From contig JAJXWB010000005.1 of NCBI GenBank assembly GCA_021781815.1, positions 124,001 through 188,000 on the forward strand: 64,000 bases of DNA, given 5' to 3'. The notes below the pieces were generated by a model. That model did no database searches. It saw only the letters and a program-made list of their open reading frames with translations, and was not told the DNA's origin. The translations under genes and the position numbers were made by a program. The DNA comes from Pseudomonadota bacterium. GTDB taxonomy: Bacteria > Pseudomonadota > Alphaproteobacteria > Rhizobiales > Beijerinckiaceae. Positions 55,085 to 63,656 of the stretch are shown here, piece after piece (positions within the stretch are counted from its first letter, which is position 1; each line of letters starts with the position of its first letter).

Positions 55085-55241
55085 ACACGTACTCCGCCGC
55101 TGACCTTCGAAAGTCGCGAGAACCTGCATCCGCACGGTTGCGAAAAAGCTTGCATCCGCGACCGGCGATGCCTAACCCCCGGTGCGGCCAATTGCAAGCC
55201 GCCGCCACATTCCCGTCCATCAGCAATCCCGGCTCCAGGCC

Positions 55242-55778
55242 ATGATTTTCAAACTTTTCGCCCGCAAGCCCCAAACCGCCGCAGTGGAGCGTCTGTATGC
55301 GCAGATCATGGCCGCTGCGCGGCGGCCTGAGCTTTTTCTCGGGCGTTACAGCGTTCCGGACAGCCTTGAGGGCCGTTTCGATCTTTTGACGATTCATGTC
55401 TTCGCCGTCGTGCGACAGCTCCAGGCGATGCCGGCGCCGGCGCCCGAACTGGCGCAGGCCCTGTCGGACTGGGTGTTCCTCAGCCTTGACCGGGCGTTGC
55501 GGGAAATGGGCGTCGGCGATCTTGCGGTGCCGAAGCGGATGAAGAAACTCGCGGCCGATTACAACGGCCGTTGTTCGGCGTATGAGGGAGCGCTGGCGCA
55601 GGGCGGCGATGGGTTGCAGCGTGCGCTCGGCCGCAATGTCTACGGCTCGCCCCAGCCGGCGGAGGCCGAGGCGCTTGCACGCTATATGCTTGCAATCGTG
55701 GCTGCGCTGAAGGAGGCGCCGCTTGCCGCATTTCAGCGTGGCGAAGCTCCATTTCCCGATCCGGCGACGATCGTGTGA
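55242..55778 (+). CDS. Ubiquinol-cytochrome c chaperone (CBP3 family)
   Basis: Product of 178 aa that assists assembly of the cytochrome bc1 complex, by homology to mitochondrial Cbp3. It has the family features LYAQIMAAARRPELF, DSLEGRFDLLTIHVF and LREMGVGDLAVPKRMKK. The ATG at 55242 gives MIFKLFARK. It overlaps no gene and is 10 bases ahead of the DUF177 gene, so the two are likely cotranscribed. Confidence 0.9.
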   Translation: MIFKLFARKPQTAAVERLYAQIMAAARRPELFLGRYSVPDSLEGRFDLLTIHVFAVVRQLQAMPAPAPELAQALSDWVFLSLDRALREMGVGDLAVPKRMKKLAADYNGRCSAYEGALAQGGDGLQRALGRNVYGSPQPAEAEALARYMLAIVAALKEAPLAAFQRGEAPFPDPATIV

Positions 55779-55788
55779 AGGGTCCATC

Positions 55789-56376
55789 ATGAATAAATCC
55801 AGCGTTCCGGTCTGGTCGGCGCCGCTCCCCGTCGTCGATGTGCCAGCGAATGGGCTTGAAACGACGTTGATCGCCGACGAGGGCGTTCGCAAGCGACTGG
55901 CGAAGGAGGACGGCGTGCTCGCCATCGCCTCGGTCGAGGCGCACATGCGGGTGACGCGGCGCGGGCGCGACAGGCTGCATGTCGTGGGCCAGGTGCGGGC
56001 GCGCCTCACGCAGACCTGCGTCGTCAGCCTCGAACCGTTCGAGGCGGAGATCGTCGAGCCGATCGACGTGGAATTCGCGCCGCCGCCCGCCGCCGCGCCG
56101 CGGGAGCCACGCGAGAGCGCCCGGCGTGGCCGTTCGGGCCCGGAGCAGGATCAGCAGGCGGAGGGGATCGACGATCTCGACGCGCCCGACGAGATCGTGG
56201 ACGGCAGGATCGACCTTGGCGCGCTGGCGGCCGAGCATCTGGCGCTCGGAATCGATCCCTATCCACGCAAGCCGGGAGTCGCCTTCGCTGAACCGGCCGA
56301 GCCGGCCGAGCGGGCTTCACCCTTCGCCAACCTCGGCTCTCTCGTCGCTGGATCGGGCGGCAAGACGGGCCGGTGA
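55789..56376 (+). CDS. DUF177 / YceD-family protein
   Basis: Product of 195 aa related to YceD, implicated in 23S rRNA metabolism. The conserved TQTCVVSLEPFEAEIVEPI and the DGRIDLGALAAEHLALGIDP segment (about residues 140-159) identify it. The cysteine of the motif is present. A long acidic, Ala/Pro/Arg-rich linker separates the two blocks. It precedes plsX as in most proteobacteria; the rpmF gene that often sits between is not here. Confidence 0.9.
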   Translation: MNKSSVPVWSAPLPVVDVPANGLETTLIADEGVRKRLAKEDGVLAIASVEAHMRVTRRGRDRLHVVGQVRARLTQTCVVSLEPFEAEIVEPIDVEFAPPPAAAPREPRESARRGRSGPEQDQQAEGIDDLDAPDEIVDGRIDLGALAAEHLALGIDPYPRKPGVAFAEPAEPAERASPFANLGSLVAGSGGKTGR

Positions 56377-56505
56377 GAGGCTGCGGCGCCATCCGTCTGG
56401 ACCGGGCGCCCCGGCAAGGCGAAATGCCGCTTGCCATGTTGGCCTGAGCGGCTATGGTCCGCCGCGCCTTGCGGCAGGCAGGGTTCCCGCGGAGTTCCTC
56501 CCGAA

Positions 56506-57567
56506 ATGACCAATAGCGTTCGGATCGCGCTCGACGCCATGGGCGGCGACTTCGGTCCATCGGTCGTCGTGCCGGGCGCCGCGCGCGCGCGCGACCGCCG
56601 GCCGGATACGTCCTATCTGTTCTTCGGCGACGAGCAATTGATCAAGCCGCTGCTCGACAAATATCCAAAGCTCGCGGCGGTGTCCGAAATCCGGCACACC
56701 GTCGTCGTCGTCAAGAATGACGACAAGCCGAGCCAGGCGCTGCGCACTGGCCGTCGCGGATCGTCCATGTGGCTCGCCGTTGAGGCGGTGAAGAAGGGCG
56801 AGGCCGATGCCGCGGTTTCCGCCGGCAATACCGGCGCGCTCATGGCCATGTCGAAGATTGCGCTGCACATGTTGCCGGGCATCGAACGGCCGGCGCTGGC
56901 GGCGATCTGGCCGACGGTGCGCGGCGAGTCGATCGTTCTCGACGTGGGCGCGACAATCGGCGCGGACGCCGAACACCTCGTCGATCTGGCGATCATGGGA
57001 TCGGCGATGGCGCGCATCTTCTTCGACATCGACAGGCCAAGCGTCGGGCTGCTCAACGTCGGCACCGAGGAAATCAAGGGACTCGAGGAGGTGAAAGCCG
57101 CCTCGCGGCGCCTGCGCGAAGCGGCTCTGCCGACGCTGGACTATCGTGGATTCGTCGAGGGCGACGATCTCGGCAAGGGCACTGTCGACGTGGTGGTGAC
57201 GGAAGGATTCACCGGCAATATCGCCCTGAAGACTGCCGAAGGCACGGCCAAGCAGATCGCCCGGTACATGCGCGACGCCTTCGGCTCGTCGCTGATATCC
57301 AGGATCGGCGCTGCGCTGGCGAGCGGCGCGTTCCGGGCGCTGAAGGAAAAGATCGATCCCCGCCGCGTGAACGGCGGCCTGTTCCTCGGACTTGACGGGA
57401 TCATCATCAAGAGCCATGGCGGCATGGACGAACTCGGCTTCGCCGGCGCGATAGAAATCGGCTACGAGATGGTTCGTCACGGCTTGCTCGAAAAAATTCG
57501 CGAAACGATCACCTTGTCGAGCGAGGGCGCGAATGCGCCGGTCGCCGGCGATGCGACATCTTCTTGA
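56506..57567 (+). CDS. plsX: Phosphate acyltransferase PlsX
   Basis: Converts acyl-ACP to acyl-phosphate for the first step of phospholipid synthesis. The 353-aa product starts [33 protein letters not shown] and [17 protein letters not shown] are conserved. It is the first gene of plsX-fabH-ihfA; its stop overlaps an alternative fabH start (TTGA). Confidence 0.95.
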   Translation: MTNSVRIALDAMGGDFGPSVVVPGAARARDRRPDTSYLFFGDEQLIKPLLDKYPKLAAVSEIRHTVVVVKNDDKPSQALRTGRRGSSMWLAVEAVKKGEADAAVSAGNTGALMAMSKIALHMLPGIERPALAAIWPTVRGESIVLDVGATIGADAEHLVDLAIMGSAMARIFFDIDRPSVGLLNVGTEEIKGLEEVKAASRRLREAALPTLDYRGFVEGDDLGKGTVDVVVTEGFTGNIALKTAEGTAKQIARYMRDAFGSSLISRIGAALASGAFRALKEKIDPRRVNGGLFLGLDGIIIKSHGGMDELGFAGAIEIGYEMVRHGLLEKIRETITLSSEGANAPVAGDATSS

Positions 57568-57581
57568 GGGCGACGGCGCTC

Positions 57582-58580
57582 ATGGTTCACGGTTCCAAGA
57601 ACAACAACGCTTCATGCCTGCGCTCGGTCGTGCTCGGCGTCGGCGCCTATCTTCCGGCAAAGACGCTGACCAACGCCGATCTCGAAAAGATAGTCGACAC
57701 AACGTCCGACTGGATCGTGCAGCGCACCGGAATCCTGGAGCGCCATATCGCAGCCGACGACGAGACGACGTCGACGCTCGGGGTCAGGGCCGCCGAGAGG
57801 GCGATCGCCAATGCGGGGATCGACGCGCAATCAATCGACCTCATCATTTGCGCGACCTCCACTCCAGATTATACCTTCCCCGCCACTGCGACGCAGATTC
57901 AGGCTGCGCTCGGCATTACGCGAGGCGTTGCGTTCGACCTGCAGGCGGTCTGCTCCGGCTTCGTGTTCGGCGTGGCTACGGCTGACAAGTTCCTTCGTTC
58001 GGGCTCGCACAAACGCGCACTGGTGATCGGCGCCGAGACCTTCTCGCGCCTGCTGGACTGGGAAGACCGCACGACCTGCGTGCTGTTCGGCGATGGCGCA
58101 GGCGCAATGGTGCTGGAGGCGCAGGAAGAGACACCGGAAAAGCGCGGAATTCTCTCCACGCATCTGCGTTCCGACGGACGCCACCGCGAGAAGCTCTATG
58201 TCGACGGCGGCCCGTCGAGCACCGGCACAGTCGGCCATCTGCGCATGCTCGGCAAGGACGTTTTCCGACATGCGGTCGGGCAGGTGGCCGATGTCATGCT
58301 CGATTCCTTCAAGGAAGCCGGGATAGACGCCGGGACGCTGGACTGGTTCGTGCCGCATCAGGCCAATCGTCGAATCATCGACGCCTCGGCCGACAAGCTC
58401 GGCATTGCGCCGGAGAAAGTGGTGACGACCGTGGACAAGCACGGCAACACCTCGGCCGCTTCCATTCCCCTGGCGCTGGATGTCGCGGTGCGCGACGGCC
58501 GGATCAAGCGCGGCGATCTCGTGATGATTGAGGCGGTCGGCGGCGGCTTCACATGGGGCGCCGCCATAATCCGTTGGTAA
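57582..58580 (+). CDS. fabH: 3-oxoacyl-ACP synthase III
   Basis: Condenses acetyl-CoA with malonyl-ACP to start fatty acid synthesis (332 aa). Catalytic Cys is in [10 protein letters not shown], His in [10 protein letters not shown] and Asn in [12 protein letters not shown] use the ATG at 57582; a TTG at 57564 that overlaps the plsX stop would add six residues. Length is typical. Confidence 0.95.
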   Translation: MVHGSKNNNASCLRSVVLGVGAYLPAKTLTNADLEKIVDTTSDWIVQRTGILERHIAADDETTSTLGVRAAERAIANAGIDAQSIDLIICATSTPDYTFPATATQIQAALGITRGVAFDLQAVCSGFVFGVATADKFLRSGSHKRALVIGAETFSRLLDWEDRTTCVLFGDGAGAMVLEAQEETPEKRGILSTHLRSDGRHREKLYVDGGPSSTGTVGHLRMLGKDVFRHAVGQVADVMLDSFKEAGIDAGTLDWFVPHQANRRIIDASADKLGIAPEKVVTTVDKHGNTSAASIPLALDVAVRDGRIKRGDLVMIEAVGGGFTWGAAIIRW

Positions 58581-58819
58581 AATTTATTTTTCAATGATTG
58601 CGACAAATTAATCTTTTGTGGCGGCCGGGGCGCGGCTCGCCGGTTGATTTTTTGCAAATGTGCGCCCTAATGAATATTCCGTTGCGTCCCGTTTGGTTCG
58701 TGAGCGATGGCGCTGTCATGCGGCGCGCGTTCAGCGGTATTTGAGCGATTGAGTGGAAGAGATAAAATTCCTATCTGGCCTGCCATGATTTGCCGAAAAT
58801 GTTTTTAGAGATTTGCTTC
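58581..58819. promoter_or_regulatory. AT-rich fabH-ihfA spacer
   Basis: A 239-base spacer that is clearly richer in A and T than its surroundings at its start (58580-58620) and before ihfA (58755-58820). It probably contains the ihfA promoter, and possibly sites bound by IHF itself, but I find no perfect WATCAANNNNTTR site. A weak T-run follows the GC-rich patch at 58620-58653. Confidence 0.4.
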
Positions 58820-59185
58820 ATGACAAACAATCTGCCGCCCGGTCATCCAAATTTCCTAAACTCCAAGGAATCGCGCACCGTGACCCGCGCCGATCTCGCG
58901 GATGCTGTCTACCGCGTGGTCGGCCTCTCGCGCGCCGAATCAGCCGACATGGTCGAGGCCGTGCTGGGCGAGATCGCAAGTACGATCGTCGCCGGCGAGG
59001 CCGTGAAATTGTCTTCCTTCGGCTCCTTCGTCATCCGCTCCAAGGGGCAGCGGCTCGGCCGCAATCCGAAGACCGGGGTCGAGGTGAAGATCGAGCCGAG
59101 GCGCGTGATTGTATTCAAGGCGTCGAATGTGCTGAAGATCCGGATCAACGGCGGCGCTGTCGACGGGCTTGCGAGCGAGGACTGA
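58820..59185 (+). CDS. ihfA: Integration host factor, alpha subunit
   Basis: DNA-bending protein (121 aa) that works as a heterodimer with IHF-beta. The HU/IHF fold is complete: [38 protein letters not shown] and the arm [16 protein letters not shown] with the intercalating proline. The ATG at 58820 gives about 20 residues before the fold, longer than E. coli IhfA; a GTG nearer the fold is an alternative. The plsX-fabH-ihfA-merR order is conserved. Confidence 0.93.
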   Translation: MTNNLPPGHPNFLNSKESRTVTRADLADAVYRVVGLSRAESADMVEAVLGEIASTIVAGEAVKLSSFGSFVIRSKGQRLGRNPKTGVEVKIEPRRVIVFKASNVLKIRINGGAVDGLASED

Positions 59186-59271
59186 AGGTCGCCGCGCGGT
59201 GGTCGGTACAGCGCCGCGTCGATCTGGTCTAGCATGAGCGGCCCGACCGATTCGGGCGCTAACGTATTGCC

Positions 59272-59730
59272 ATGGACAAGAGCCCCGACGCTTTCCGCAC
59301 CATCAGCGAGGTCGCCGAGAGCCTCGATCTGCCGCAGCATGTGCTGAGGTTCTGGGAGACGCGGTTCTCGCAGATCAAGCCGATGAAGCGGACCGGCGGC
59401 CGGCGCTATTACCGGCCCGACGACGTGGACCTGGTTCGCGCGATCAAGAGCCTGTTGTACGGGCAGGGCTATACGATCAAGGGCGTGCAGAAACTGTTCA
59501 AGGACAATGGCGTGCGCGCCGTCGTGGCGATGGCGCGCGGCGGCGCCCCGGTCGATGCGACGCAAGCGATGCTGGCGCTCGAACCGGACGCTGCGGAAGA
59601 AGATGACGAATCCGCGGGGGCCGGCGCGGCGGGCGTCGTCGATCAGCCGACGCTCCCGAGCGACCTGTCGGCGCTTGCGGCCGATCTCGCGGACTGCGTC
59701 CGAATTCTGCGGGCGGCGCGGAACGGGTGA
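59272..59730 (+). CDS. MerR-family transcriptional regulator
   Basis: Product of 152 aa with an N-terminal winged helix ([23 protein letters not shown], about residues 7-29, then [17 protein letters not shown]) and a short C-terminal helix. The metal-binding cysteines of classical MerR/CueR regulators are missing, so it is not a metal sensor of that type. It follows ihfA, a conserved alphaproteobacterial neighbour of unknown target. Confidence 0.85.
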   Translation: MDKSPDAFRTISEVAESLDLPQHVLRFWETRFSQIKPMKRTGGRRYYRPDDVDLVRAIKSLLYGQGYTIKGVQKLFKDNGVRAVVAMARGGAPVDATQAMLALEPDAAEEDDESAGAGAAGVVDQPTLPSDLSALAADLADCVRILRAARNG

Positions 59731-59785
59731 AATCGCGGATTGCGCGTTGCGTGACAGGAATCGCTTCTCTATAAGCGGGCCAAGT

Positions 59786-59863
59786 CGGAGTGTAGCGCAG
59801 CCCGGTTAGCGCACTTGTCTGGGGGACAAGGGGTCGTGGGTTCGAATCCCGCCACTCCGACCA
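59786..59863 (+). tRNA. tRNA-Pro (anticodon GGG)
   Basis: A complete cloverleaf of 78 bases with encoded CCA. The acceptor stem is CGGAGTG/CACTCCG, the D-arm is closed by GCGC/GCGC, the anticodon loop is CTGGGGG with GGG at 34-36, and the T-loop is TTCGAAT. It is the tRNA usually found after ihfA-merR and is a common target for integrating elements. Confidence 0.96.
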
Positions 59864-60122
59864 TAAATTCAAAGGGTTACTAACCGGCACTCCTGAATTT
59901 GATTGTACGAGTCGCCACCGAGTCGCCACAGCACGCCCCTAATTGCGACGAGCGGTCTCCGAAAAGTTCGCCAATTGCGACTGGCGCGTGCCGCCGCCTA
60001 TTCGAGCAGTACCAGCCTACAGGGCGGAAAGGCTCAATTCGGCGTCTCCCTCCCTCGCCATCGCGCCACGCAACCGGCCTTTGGCGAAAATCAGCGGAGA
60101 TGGACGGCGCCTTAGGCACGCG
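59864..60122. other. Spacer downstream of tRNA-Pro without a supported gene
   Basis: 259 bases with no gene I can support. A direct repeat GAGTCGCCAC-C-GAGTCGCCAC occurs at 59910-59930. Sequence of this kind can be left over after integrated elements decay beside a tRNA, but no integrase is readable. Confidence 0.4.
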
Positions 60123-60433
60123 CTACCCGGCGGCCATCAGCAACGCATCCAGCACAAGTTCTCGAGAAAGGCTGGCTTTCATCGACCAACCGACGACCTT
60201 GCGGGCATAGAGGTCGAGCACCACCGCCAGATACAGCCAGCCCTGCCATGTGCGGATATAGGTGATATCGGTCACCCAGACCTTATTGGGTGCATCGACA
60301 GTGAACTCGCGCTGCAGATGGTTCGGCGCGATGATGGAGGGTCGACCAGCGATCGTACGAGGCGTTTTGTAGCCGCGCACAGCCTTGATCTTGTGGCCGC
60401 ATAATGCGCTCGACACGATGCATCCCACAGGCA
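60123..60433 (-). pseudogene. IS3-family transposase OrfB remnant, frameshifted
   Basis: The minus strand encodes a piece of an IS3-type DDE transposase: KAVRGYKTPRTIAGRPS, then FTVDAPNKVWVTDITYIRT (with the first catalytic Asp) and DLYARKVVGWSM. It stops after LLMAAG, so the rest of the catalytic domain is missing. The upstream part HRVERIMR is in another frame, so at least one small deletion has occurred (around 60395-60400). No terminal inverted repeats are visible. It is dead. Confidence 0.8.
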
Positions 60434-60583
60434 ACCCGCGAGCGACCAGGCCGTCGGCATGAGAAGAATCGTGATGCGCACATCTCGCTTGCCGCGCAAA
60501 CCGCCGAAGACCGCCACCGCGGCGGCCGGCAACAGATCTTCCGGAGACAGCGCGAAATGCGTGCAGCAAACACGAACGGACGC
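60434..60583 (-). pseudogene. Truncated membrane-protein fragment (HupE/UreJ-like?)
   Basis: A minus-strand frame directly upstream of the transposase remnant reads THFALSPEDLLPAAAVAVF, then GGLRGKRDVRITILLMPTAW. This looks like genuine coding sequence of a membrane protein that ends where the insertion-sequence debris begins. The pattern recalls the first helices of HupE/UreJ-type nickel or metal permeases, but the match is by eye and weak. There is no complete gene. Confidence 0.35.
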
Positions 60584-61285
60584 TCACGCAATCGACGCGC
60601 TCTGCTGTCGCGCCAGCAAATTGGCGTTCAGGACGAGCGCCCAGAGCGGAAATGCGAAAAGCGCTCCGTCGAACAGAGATCCGAACAAGATGATCGCCAA
60701 CGCCAGCACGAGCCCGGCAAAGCCGAGCCATCGCGACGCCAGCCCGGTGCGCAAGGCGATCACCGACGTCGAGAACATGAAGACGACGCACATCTTCATC
60801 AGGTAGACGTTGACGACCGTATGCGCGATCGCCCTGCCGAAATGCAGCACCGCCGAGTCGACTATCGCCTGCGATCCGTCGGCCTCGGCCGTCACGATGA
60901 GGGCGCCGATGATGGCCGCGGCGGAGAAAAGGAGCGCGAGAAACAGGACGCCGCTGCCGAAGAAGATCGTTGCGAAAAACCGATCCTCCAGCTCGCCGAG
61001 CCGGTCTCGCAGTACGCCGATGAACCAGAGGAACGCGACGCCCGCGATCGGAACGAGATTGAGCGCGAGCGCGATCGAGCTGCGGTTGCTGTAGAGCCAT
61101 GCGCCCGGCGCCGTCGGATCGGCTGGAACGCTCGCGCGGAACAGCCAGAATATCCCGATCAGAAGCGTCGAGAAGATAATGCCGGCGACCGCCGCCGCTT
61201 TCGGCGTCTTGAAGGAAGCGCGTGTCAGGGTCGTCGGCGCAGCCATGTCCGCCACTTCGCCGCTCCGTTGCTCTTCGAGCGTCAC
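60584..61285 (-). CDS. Putative integral membrane protein, unknown
   Basis: Product of about 233 aa with six hydrophobic segments (about residues 32-52, 73-93, 107-130, 150-172, 180-198, 203-222). The start is a GTG at 61285 with GGAAGAG ahead; an ATG at 61246 is an alternative. Features such as LALNLVPIAGVAFLWFIGVL and LEDRFFATIFFGSGVLF are similar to uncharacterised proteins in actinobacteria and alphaproteobacteria. No function can be assigned. Confidence 0.6.
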   Translation of the reverse strand: MTLEEQRSGEVADMAAPTTLTRASFKTPKAAAVAGIIFSTLLIGIFWLFRASVPADPTAPGAWLYSNRSSIALALNLVPIAGVAFLWFIGVLRDRLGELEDRFFATIFFGSGVLFLALLFSAAAIIGALIVTAEADGSQAIVDSAVLHFGRAIAHTVVNVYLMKMCVVFMFSTSVIALRTGLASRWLGFAGLVLALAIILFGSLFDGALFAFPLWALVLNANLLARQQSASIA

Positions 61286-61427
61286 CGCGACGCTCTTCCG
61301 ACGGAAGCGAAGCTACGATGAACGGCGGCGCTTGACGACTTCGAATGCAAGCTGAAGCATAGCTTTCAGCGTAGGCCGCACGATTGCCGCGCTCGAGCTA
61401 TGTGTTCTGATAGAGATACACGGATGA

Positions 61428-61441
61428 TTGATCTATGTCAG
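61428..61441. promoter_or_regulatory. FNR/FixK-type box upstream of fabI
   Basis: TTGATCTATGTCAG matches the FNR/FixK consensus TTGAT-NNNN-RTCAA at nine of ten defined positions. It lies 77 bases upstream of the fabI ATG. In Hyphomicrobiales a fabI paralogue often belongs to an anaerobic/microaerobic regulon, which agrees with this site. Confidence 0.65.
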
Positions 61442-61517
61442 GGTGCTGGCCGATCAATGCGTGTCAACTTTTGCAACTTTGTACGCGCGATGCTGCGGTC
61501 GGGAACGGGAGCGCGCG

Positions 61518-62411
61518 ATGATTCCCAGAATTCGCGAAGCGGCCAAACTTTTCGAAGGCAAGAAGGGCCTCGTCATCGGCATCGCCAACGATCAGTCGAT
61601 CGCGTGGGGATGCGCGAAAGCATTCAGAGGTCTCGGCGCTGAACTGGCTGTCACCTATCTCAACGAAAAGGCGACGCGCTTCGTCGAACCGCTGGCGCGC
61701 GAACTCGAGGCGCCGCTGTTTCTGTCGTTGGACGTGCTGGAGGAGGGCCAGCTCGAGGCCGTGTTCGACCGGATCGGCAAGACGTGGGGCGAACTCGATT
61801 TCGCGCTGCATTCGATCGCTTTCTCGCCCAAGGAGGCGCTGCACGGCCGCGTCGTCGATTTCGGCAGACAGGGGTTCCTGACGACAATGGACTTGTCGTG
61901 CTGGTCGTTCATCCGCACCGCGCGTCTCGCCGAGCCGCTGACGAAGAACGGGGGCGCCTTGTTCACTATGAGCTATTTCGGCGCGCAGAAGGTCGTCGAG
62001 AACTACAACATCATGGGCGTTGCAAAGGCAGCGCTTGAAGCCGCTGTCCGTTATCTCGCCGCCGAACTCGACCCCAAGGGCATTCGGGTCCACGCCATAT
62101 CGCCCGGACCGCTGGCGACACGCGCAGCCTCCGGCATTCCGGAATTCGACGAGTTGCTTGAAAAGGCGCGCTCGAAGGCGCCCGCCCGCAGCCTGGTCAG
62201 CATCGACGACGTCGGCATCGCCACCGCCTTCCTGGCGCTCGACGCAGCCAAACTGATCACGGAGATACGATCTTCATCGACGGCGGCTATCACATCATTG
62301 ATTGATCCGAGAAATATTGAGGCATGTGATGAGCGCCGACTGCTGGAAAGCTATGCGAAGCGCGGTGAAATCGATCCGGGATTACGCGGGAAAACGATGT
62401 CGCCGCATTGA
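61518..62411 (+). CDS. fabI: Enoyl-ACP reductase FabI paralogue, frameshifted near 3' end
   Basis: NADH-dependent reductase of fatty acid synthesis by family. From the ATG at 61518 it has FEGKKGLVIGIANDQSIAWG, the segment LHSIAFSPKEAL, and the active-site Tyr/Lys region SYFGAQKVVENYNIMGVAK. Around 62261 one base appears to be missing: the next frame continues GDTIFIDGGYHIID and stops at 62305, which is the normal FabI C-terminus. As written, the frame runs on with an unrelated tail to 62411. The enzyme would lose its conserved C-terminus if this is real. It may be a second fabI copy. Confidence 0.8.
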   Translation: MIPRIREAAKLFEGKKGLVIGIANDQSIAWGCAKAFRGLGAELAVTYLNEKATRFVEPLARELEAPLFLSLDVLEEGQLEAVFDRIGKTWGELDFALHSIAFSPKEALHGRVVDFGRQGFLTTMDLSCWSFIRTARLAEPLTKNGGALFTMSYFGAQKVVENYNIMGVAKAALEAAVRYLAAELDPKGIRVHAISPGPLATRAASGIPEFDELLEKARSKAPARSLVSIDDVGIATAFLALDAAKLITEIRSSSTAAITSLIDPRNIEACDERRLLESYAKRGEIDPGLRGKTMSPH

Positions 62412-62497
62412 ACTATTCAGTTGAAAGCGCGAGAGGGATGCGCGACAGATTTGTAACGCCGTAGACGCTGCCGATATTCGCGGAGCTGTGTGTGCAC

Positions 62498-63655
62498 ATG
62501 AGCGGTCCATTGCTGAAACGGGATCTGGAGAGCACGGACAGGCGCTCTTCGGTCGTCTGGCGATACTTTTGCGCGATTGCTCTTGCTGTCTCCACGTGCT
62601 CGGGCGCTTTCGCCCAGGATGCGGGGGCCATTCCCGTCGGCGTGGTGCGGATCGAAAAGACGCCGGTCGAACAGGCGTCGGAATTCGTCGGGCGCGTCAA
62701 CGCCATCGGCCGGGTTGAAATCAGGGCTCGCGTGAAGGGCTACCTCGAGGCGGTGCTGTTCAAGGAAGGCGACGCGATCAAGGTCGGCGAGCCGCTCTAC
62801 CGGATCGAGAAGGGGCAGTTCGAAGGCGACGTCAAGCAGGCGGAGGGCGCCTATCTCCGCAGCAAGGCGTCGAAGGAACTGAGTTCGATCCAGCTCAAGC
62901 GCGCCGAAGATCTGCTGAGCAAGCAGTCCGGCACGGCGGTCGCCCGCGATCAGGCTCAGGCCGCCGACGATCAGGCGAAAGGTCAGATGGTGACCGACGA
63001 AGGCGCGCTCGACATCGCGAAGATCAACCTGTCCTATACGGAAATCAAGGCGCCGATCGCCGGCAAGATCGGCGCGACCAAGGTCACGGTCGGCAACGTG
63101 GTCGGCCCCGACAGCGGCGTGCTGACCACGATCGTCAGCCAGGACCCGATGTATGTGACCTTCCCCGTCAGCGAGCGTGACTTCCTGAAGTTGAGGGTCG
63201 ACGGACCGACCGTCCCGCGCGACAAGGTCAAGGTGGGGATCAAGTTCGCCGACGGCTCGACATACGACGAGGCCGGTGTGATCAACTTCGTCGACGTCAG
63301 CGTCGACCGGACCACCGACACGATCAACGTGCGCGGCTCCATCCCCAATCCGAAGGGCGCGCTGGTCGACGGACAGTTTGTCCGCGTTGTGCTGCAGGGC
63401 GACAAGCCCGAGGAGAAGCTGGTCGTGCCGCAGGCTGCCTTGCTGGCCGACCAGAGCGGCGTCTATGTCTTCGCCGTCGTCGACGGCAAGGCCGTGGTCA
63501 AGCGACTGAAGACCGGCGGCGGCTTCAAGGACGGCGTCATCGTCGAGAGCGGGCTGTCCGAGGGCGATCTCGTGATCGTCGACGGCCTGCAATCCGTGCG
63601 GCCCGGCGTTGCCGTGCGCGCGACGCCCGCGGCCGAATCGATCGGAATGAAATAG
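62498..63655 (+). CDS. RND efflux periplasmic adaptor subunit
   Basis: Membrane-fusion protein (about 385 aa) that links an RND pump to an outer-membrane channel. The N-terminal signal (hydrophobic about residues 24-40, ending GAFAQ) is followed by the biotinyl-lipoyl domain (VEIRARVKGYLEAVLFKEGD), an alpha-hairpin (about residues 105-160), the second lipoyl half (LSYTEIKAPIAGKIG) and the beta-barrel. A GTG two codons earlier is also possible. It ends one base before the pump gene. Confidence 0.92.
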   Translation: MSGPLLKRDLESTDRRSSVVWRYFCAIALAVSTCSGAFAQDAGAIPVGVVRIEKTPVEQASEFVGRVNAIGRVEIRARVKGYLEAVLFKEGDAIKVGEPLYRIEKGQFEGDVKQAEGAYLRSKASKELSSIQLKRAEDLLSKQSGTAVARDQAQAADDQAKGQMVTDEGALDIAKINLSYTEIKAPIAGKIGATKVTVGNVVGPDSGVLTTIVSQDPMYVTFPVSERDFLKLRVDGPTVPRDKVKVGIKFADGSTYDEAGVINFVDVSVDRTTDTINVRGSIPNPKGALVDGQFVRVVLQGDKPEEKLVVPQAALLADQSGVYVFAVVDGKAVVKRLKTGGGFKDGVIVESGLSEGDLVIVDGLQSVRPGVAVRATPAAESIGMK

Positions 63656-63656
63656 G

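Noticed and set aside
59272-59730. Metal-sensing MerR (CueR/ZntR type)
   Set aside because: The C-terminal metal cysteines are missing; only one Cys occurs, near the C-terminus, and no metal gene is adjacent.
59880-60119. 79-codon frame on the minus strand, possible integrase end
   Set aside because: No tyrosine-recombinase motif (R-H-R-Y) can be read; it overlaps simple direct repeats, so I do not call an integrase.
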